Assembly (NCBI GenBank): GCA_020253595.1
Contig: JADCBH010000019.1
Location: 1 to 6,911 of the forward strand
DNA length: 6,911 nt
Source: Brevundimonas sp.
GTDB lineage: Bacteria; Pseudomonadota; Alphaproteobacteria; Caulobacterales; Caulobacteraceae
Reading direction: 5' to 3'
Part shown: in pieces, positions 4,384-6,911 of the stretch
How the letters are laid out: each line of letters opens with the position of its first letter
Numbering within the stretch: the stretch's first letter is position 1
Program-made: the position numbers and the translations under genes
Notes under the pieces: model-generated
Seen by the model: the letters and a program-made list of their open reading frames with translations, nothing else
Database searches by the model: none
What the model was told of the DNA's origin: nothing

Positions 4384-6642
4384 TCAGGGTTCCTGACTGT
4401 CCTGATCCGAAGCGGCCCTCGACCCGATCGTTCGGTCCAGGAAGTCGAGATAGGTCCGCCATTGCTGCAGTTGACGCTCATTGCCCCGGATGCCGTGGCG
4501 CTGGCCGGGATAGAGCATCATCTCGAACGGCGTGCTGGAGGCCTGGAGCGCATCGATGACCCGCGTCGCGTTCTCGAAGATGACGTTGTCGTCGGCCATG
4601 CCGTGCAGGAGCAGCAGCCGGCCCGTCATGCGGTCCAACTGATCCACGACATCAGACTCCGCATAGCCCTCGGCATTCGCTTCCGGCGTCGACATGAAAC
4701 GCTCGGTGTAGTGGGTGTCGTAGAGGCTCCAGTCGGTAACCGGCGCACCCGAGATGGCGGCCGCCAGGCCCATCTCGGGCTCCGTCAGCATATGCAGGGT
4801 CATGAAGCCGCCATAGCTCCAACCCATCGCCGCGATCCGTCTGTCATCCACATAGGGAAGCGATCTCAGGTAGTTCGCGCCGAGCACCTGATCCGCGATC
4901 TCCGGCTGCCCCATCGTCAGATACAGCGCCTGCTTGAACGCGGCTGAACGGTCGCCTTCGCCCCGGTTGTCGAGACGGAAGACCAGATATCCGGCCTCTG
5001 TCAGCAGCTGGGTGGTCGCTGGCAGCCAGCCGTTGCGCACGCCCCCGCCGCTCGGTCCGCCATAGACCTGCATCACCACAGGATAGGTCCGGCTCGGATC
5101 GAAATCGACGGGCCTGGCCATCTGCCAGACCAGGGTGTGGCCGGCGCTTTCCAGTGTGCCGAACTCGACGGTCGGTCGGCGAGAGATGAACGGCGTGAAC
5201 GGGTGGTCCCCATCCAGCGCATTCTCCTCGATCCAGCGCACAAAAGACCCATCAGCCGCATAGAGCCCCGAGCGCGGCGGCGTCCTCAGATCGTTGTAGT
5301 TGCCGACATAGGCGGTCGCTGTCCGGTTCATGTTCGCCGACCACCAGCCACCCCGAGGCGTCACGGCGACCGGTGCACCGTCAGTCGTCAGGCTGGTACG
5401 GAACAGTTGCTGCTCGATGGGATACTCACGGCCGTCCCGCATGGAGGCCGTGAAGAAGACCTCACCGGTCTCCTCGTTGATTCCGTTCAGCGCCTTGACC
5501 GGCCATTCGCCGGAGGTGATGGCGCGGATTTTTCGGCCATCGGTGTCGAACAGATAGAGGTGTCGCCAGCCGGTGCTTTCGTCCGACCAGATGAAGCGCC
5601 CATCCTTCAGCGCCCTGAAGTCGTGGGTCAGGGGCACCCAGGCGTCCGAGGTCTGTGTCGCGATGACGCGGGACGCGCCCGTCGCCGGGTCGACGCGCAG
5701 CAGGTCCAGCGTTTGCTGATCGCGCGACTGACGCTGCACATACAGAACCGAGCCGTCCGTCGCCCAGTTGACCCGTGCCAGATAGATGTCGGCGTTCTCG
5801 CCCAGATCGACCTTGATCCTCTGGCCCGAGGCCACATCCTGGACCCACAGCTCGACCACCGCATTCGGCCGCCCGGCACGCGGATAGCGTTGCTCGATTA
5901 CGGCGGCCCCGCCACCCGTGATGTCGAGGCGCGGGATGATGTCGACTGTGGACTCGTCGGTCCGTTGCAGCGCGATGAACCGCTCGTCGGGACTCCACCA
6001 GTAGCCGGTATCCCGGTCCATTTCCTCCTGGGCGATGAACTCGGCCGTGGCCCAGGTGATCAGTCCCTCGCCGTCTGTTGTGACGGGCCGCTCCTGCCCG
6101 TCAGCCAGGTTGATGATCACGAGGTCCTGGTCGCGCACGAAGCTGACGAAGTTGCCCTGAGGGCTCACCTTGGCATCGATCTCATCCGCCTCGGTCTCGG
6201 TCAGGCGGCGGATGTCGCCGCCTTCCCGGCTGGCCAGGAAAATGTCGCCTTCCAGCGGGGCCAGGATGTAGCGGCCCTGCTCGTCCCAGGAATACTCGAC
6301 CACGCCGCGCTGGCTGATGCGCATCCGCTCACGCCTCGCCTTCTCTGCTTCCGACAGCTCGCCCGCATCGGGGACAAGGGCCCGGGCATCGATCAGCTTG
6401 AACGGCTCCCCCTCCCCGGTCGGTGCGGCCCACAGGTCCAGCACCGAGACGTCGTCCTCGCGTGCTCTCAGAAACGCGACCAGCTCGCCGTCCGGTGAGA
6501 GGCTGACACCCTGGGCGACGGGGCCATTCAGGGCGGGATTGGCGAAGACCCGCTCGGGCGTCAGGATGGTGGGCTCTGAGGCCTGGGCCGCGGCGGTGGT
6601 CGCGGCCAGCAGGATCGAGGAAGCAAGAAGAAGGGTGCGCAT
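4384..6642 (-). CDS. Secreted dipeptidyl peptidase IV-type S9 family peptidase
   Basis: This 752-residue serine exopeptidase belongs to clan SC, family S9B, which releases Xaa-Pro or Xaa-Ala dipeptides from peptide N-termini. A Sec signal peptide covers 1-21 (MRTLLLASSILLAATTAAAQA), so the enzyme is periplasmic. Residues of about 30-500 form the beta-propeller (DPPIV_N), with the substrate-anchoring pair EE at 206-207 in IAQEEMDRDTGYWW. The alpha/beta-hydrolase domain is about 505-740: oxyanion tyrosine 527 in VYGGP, DNRGEGD at 558-564, nucleophile Ser609 in GWSYGG, catalytic Asp684 in HGMADDNV, and His716 in QRHGI. All key residues are intact and the length is normal. I start at the ATG at 6642-6640; an in-frame GTG at 6678 would only lengthen the region before the signal peptide. 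Shine-Dalgarno is weak. It is divergent from the reductase gene at 6750 and is followed closely by the iron-permease-like gene. Confidence 0.95.
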   Translation of the reverse strand: MRTLLLASSILLAATTAAAQASEPTILTPERVFANPALNGPVAQGVSLSPDGELVAFLRAREDDVSVLDLWAAPTGEGEPFKLIDARALVPDAGELSEAEKARRERMRISQRGVVEYSWDEQGRYILAPLEGDIFLASREGGDIRRLTETEADEIDAKVSPQGNFVSFVRDQDLVIINLADGQERPVTTDGEGLITWATAEFIAQEEMDRDTGYWWSPDERFIALQRTDESTVDIIPRLDITGGGAAVIEQRYPRAGRPNAVVELWVQDVASGQRIKVDLGENADIYLARVNWATDGSVLYVQRQSRDQQTLDLLRVDPATGASRVIATQTSDAWVPLTHDFRALKDGRFIWSDESTGWRHLYLFDTDGRKIRAITSGEWPVKALNGINEETGEVFFTASMRDGREYPIEQQLFRTSLTTDGAPVAVTPRGGWWSANMNRTATAYVGNYNDLRTPPRSGLYAADGSFVRWIEENALDGDHPFTPFISRRPTVEFGTLESAGHTLVWQMARPVDFDPSRTYPVVMQVYGGPSGGGVRNGWLPATTQLLTEAGYLVFRLDNRGEGDRSAAFKQALYLTMGQPEIADQVLGANYLRSLPYVDDRRIAAMGWSYGGFMTLHMLTEPEMGLAAAISGAPVTDWSLYDTHYTERFMSTPEANAEGYAESDVVDQLDRMTGRLLLLHGMADDNVIFENATRVIDALQASSTPFEMMLYPGQRHGIRGNERQLQQWRTYLDFLDRTIGSRAASDQDSQEP

Positions 6643-6666
6643 GGCAGTGACGCTAGCGACGGATTC

Positions 6667-6698
6667 CTCTGTCGTCACCCTTCCCCGGAGCGACAGAG
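6667..6698. repeat. 8-bp inverted repeat in the divergent intergenic region
   Basis: CTCTGTCG (6667-6674) and CGACAGAG (6691-6698) form a perfect inverted repeat with a 16-nt spacer, centre to centre 24 bp. It lies in the 107-bp gap between the peptidase and the divergent reductase gene. It could be an operator for both genes or a leader hairpin of the peptidase mRNA; its loop holds GGAAGG and the alternative GTG start. Only the repeat itself is seen. Confidence 0.4.
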
Positions 6699-6749
6699 TG
6701 ATGTCGCACCGCCTTTCGCTACGCCCGTCGAACCCCTAAGACACGCGAA

Positions 6750-6911
6750 ATGACCGACGCCGCCCTGTCCCCGCCGCCCGCGCGACCATCGGCCTTCCAC
6801 GAGCTGGAGGTGACCTGGGTCCATCACTGGACGCCACAGCTGTTCAGCTTCCGCGTGGCGCGCCCTGACGACTTCCGCTTTCGATCGGGCGAGTTCGTCA
6901 AGATCGGAAGA
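6750..6911 (+). CDS. fpr: Ferredoxin--NADP+ reductase, N-terminal part (cut by window end)
   Basis: The first 50 or so residues of an FAD-dependent reductase that moves electrons between NADPH and ferredoxin or flavodoxin in the cytoplasm. After a short Pro/Ala-rich lead (MTDAALSPPPARPSAF) comes FHELEVTWVHHWTPQLFSFR (residues 16-35) and FRFRSGEFV (residues 42-50), the opening of the FAD-binding barrel in the proteobacterial Fpr/FNR type. The FAD-binding RxYS motif and NADP domain lie beyond the window. The ATG at 6750 lacks a good Shine-Dalgarno but fits the family start. Bases after 6900 give KIGR where the family has MIG and a hydrophobic residue; those bases are probably sequencing adapter, so genuine coding sequence likely ends at 6900. 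Confidence 0.88.
   Translation, partial: MTDAALSPPPARPSAFHELEVTWVHHWTPQLFSFRVARPDDFRFRSGEFVKIGR
6901..6911 (+). other. Probable Illumina adapter remnant at the end of the sequence
   Basis: The final 11 bases, AGATCGGAAGA, equal the first 11 bases of the common Illumina TruSeq adapter (AGATCGGAAGAGC). They coincide with the point where the reductase reading frame stops following the family pattern. If so, this window ends at a contig end and these bases are not genomic. Confidence 0.75.

Noticed and set aside
4383..4397. GTCAGG-GTT-CCTGAC inverted repeat over the peptidase stop codon as a terminator.
   Set aside because: Only 6 bp, with no T run on the minus strand, and the next gene starts 23 nt on. 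It may affect coupling but is not supported as a terminator.
4361..4462. 34-residue N-terminal extension of the iron-permease-like protein.
   Set aside because: It overlaps the 3' end of the peptidase gene, lacks family similarity, and a better-placed ATG exists at 4360 where homology starts.
5137..6498. Plus-strand open frame of 453 codons antisense to the peptidase.
   Set aside because: It is a mirror of a well-conserved peptidase with all catalytic residues; no family features appear in the antisense product.

Overview
This is a high-GC window that reads like an alphaproteobacterium of the order Caulobacterales, most likely Brevundimonas or a close relative. That assignment is an inference from protein flavour (a DPP-IV-type exopeptidase, NusG, an FNR-type reductase), weak or absent Shine-Dalgarno sequences before several genes, and a long hairpin-forming intergenic repeat. 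It cannot be proven here. Every gene is on the minus strand except the partial one at the right-hand end. No mobile-element genes, CRISPR array or phage genes are visible, and no undescribed multi-gene system is apparent.

Right to left, in the direction of transcription, the minus strand carries: a secreted DPP-IV-like prolyl peptidase (4384-6642); a small two-helix membrane protein of the low-affinity iron permease family (3893-4360); a 40-residue lipoprotein (3641-3763); a CNNM/CorC-type membrane protein with paired CBS domains (2207-3541); a rho-independent terminator (2115-2153); and then the translation/secretion cluster tRNA-Trp, secE, nusG, rplK, rplA (2110 down to 1, rplA cut by the window edge). 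Divergent from the peptidase, the 5' end of a ferredoxin-NADP+ reductase gene begins at 6750 on the plus strand.

The cluster tRNA-Trp-secE-nusG-rplK-rplA is the classical order that normally leads to rplJL-rpoBC. SecE is a translocon subunit, NusG couples RNA polymerase to termination factors and ribosomes, and L11 and L1 form the two mobile stalks of the 50S subunit. The nusG-rplK gap is unusually informative. It holds a nested inverted repeat of about 160 bp, then a candidate promoter, then a small hairpin with an internal loop that resembles the L1-binding region of 23S rRNA, as expected for L1 autoregulation of its own operon.

Points that merit a second look are the L1-like leader hairpin, the large repeat, the unlisted small lipoprotein, the terminator that ends 4 nt before the mature tRNA, a mismatch in the tRNA T-stem, and the last 11 bases, which equal the start of a common Illumina adapter and are probably not genomic.
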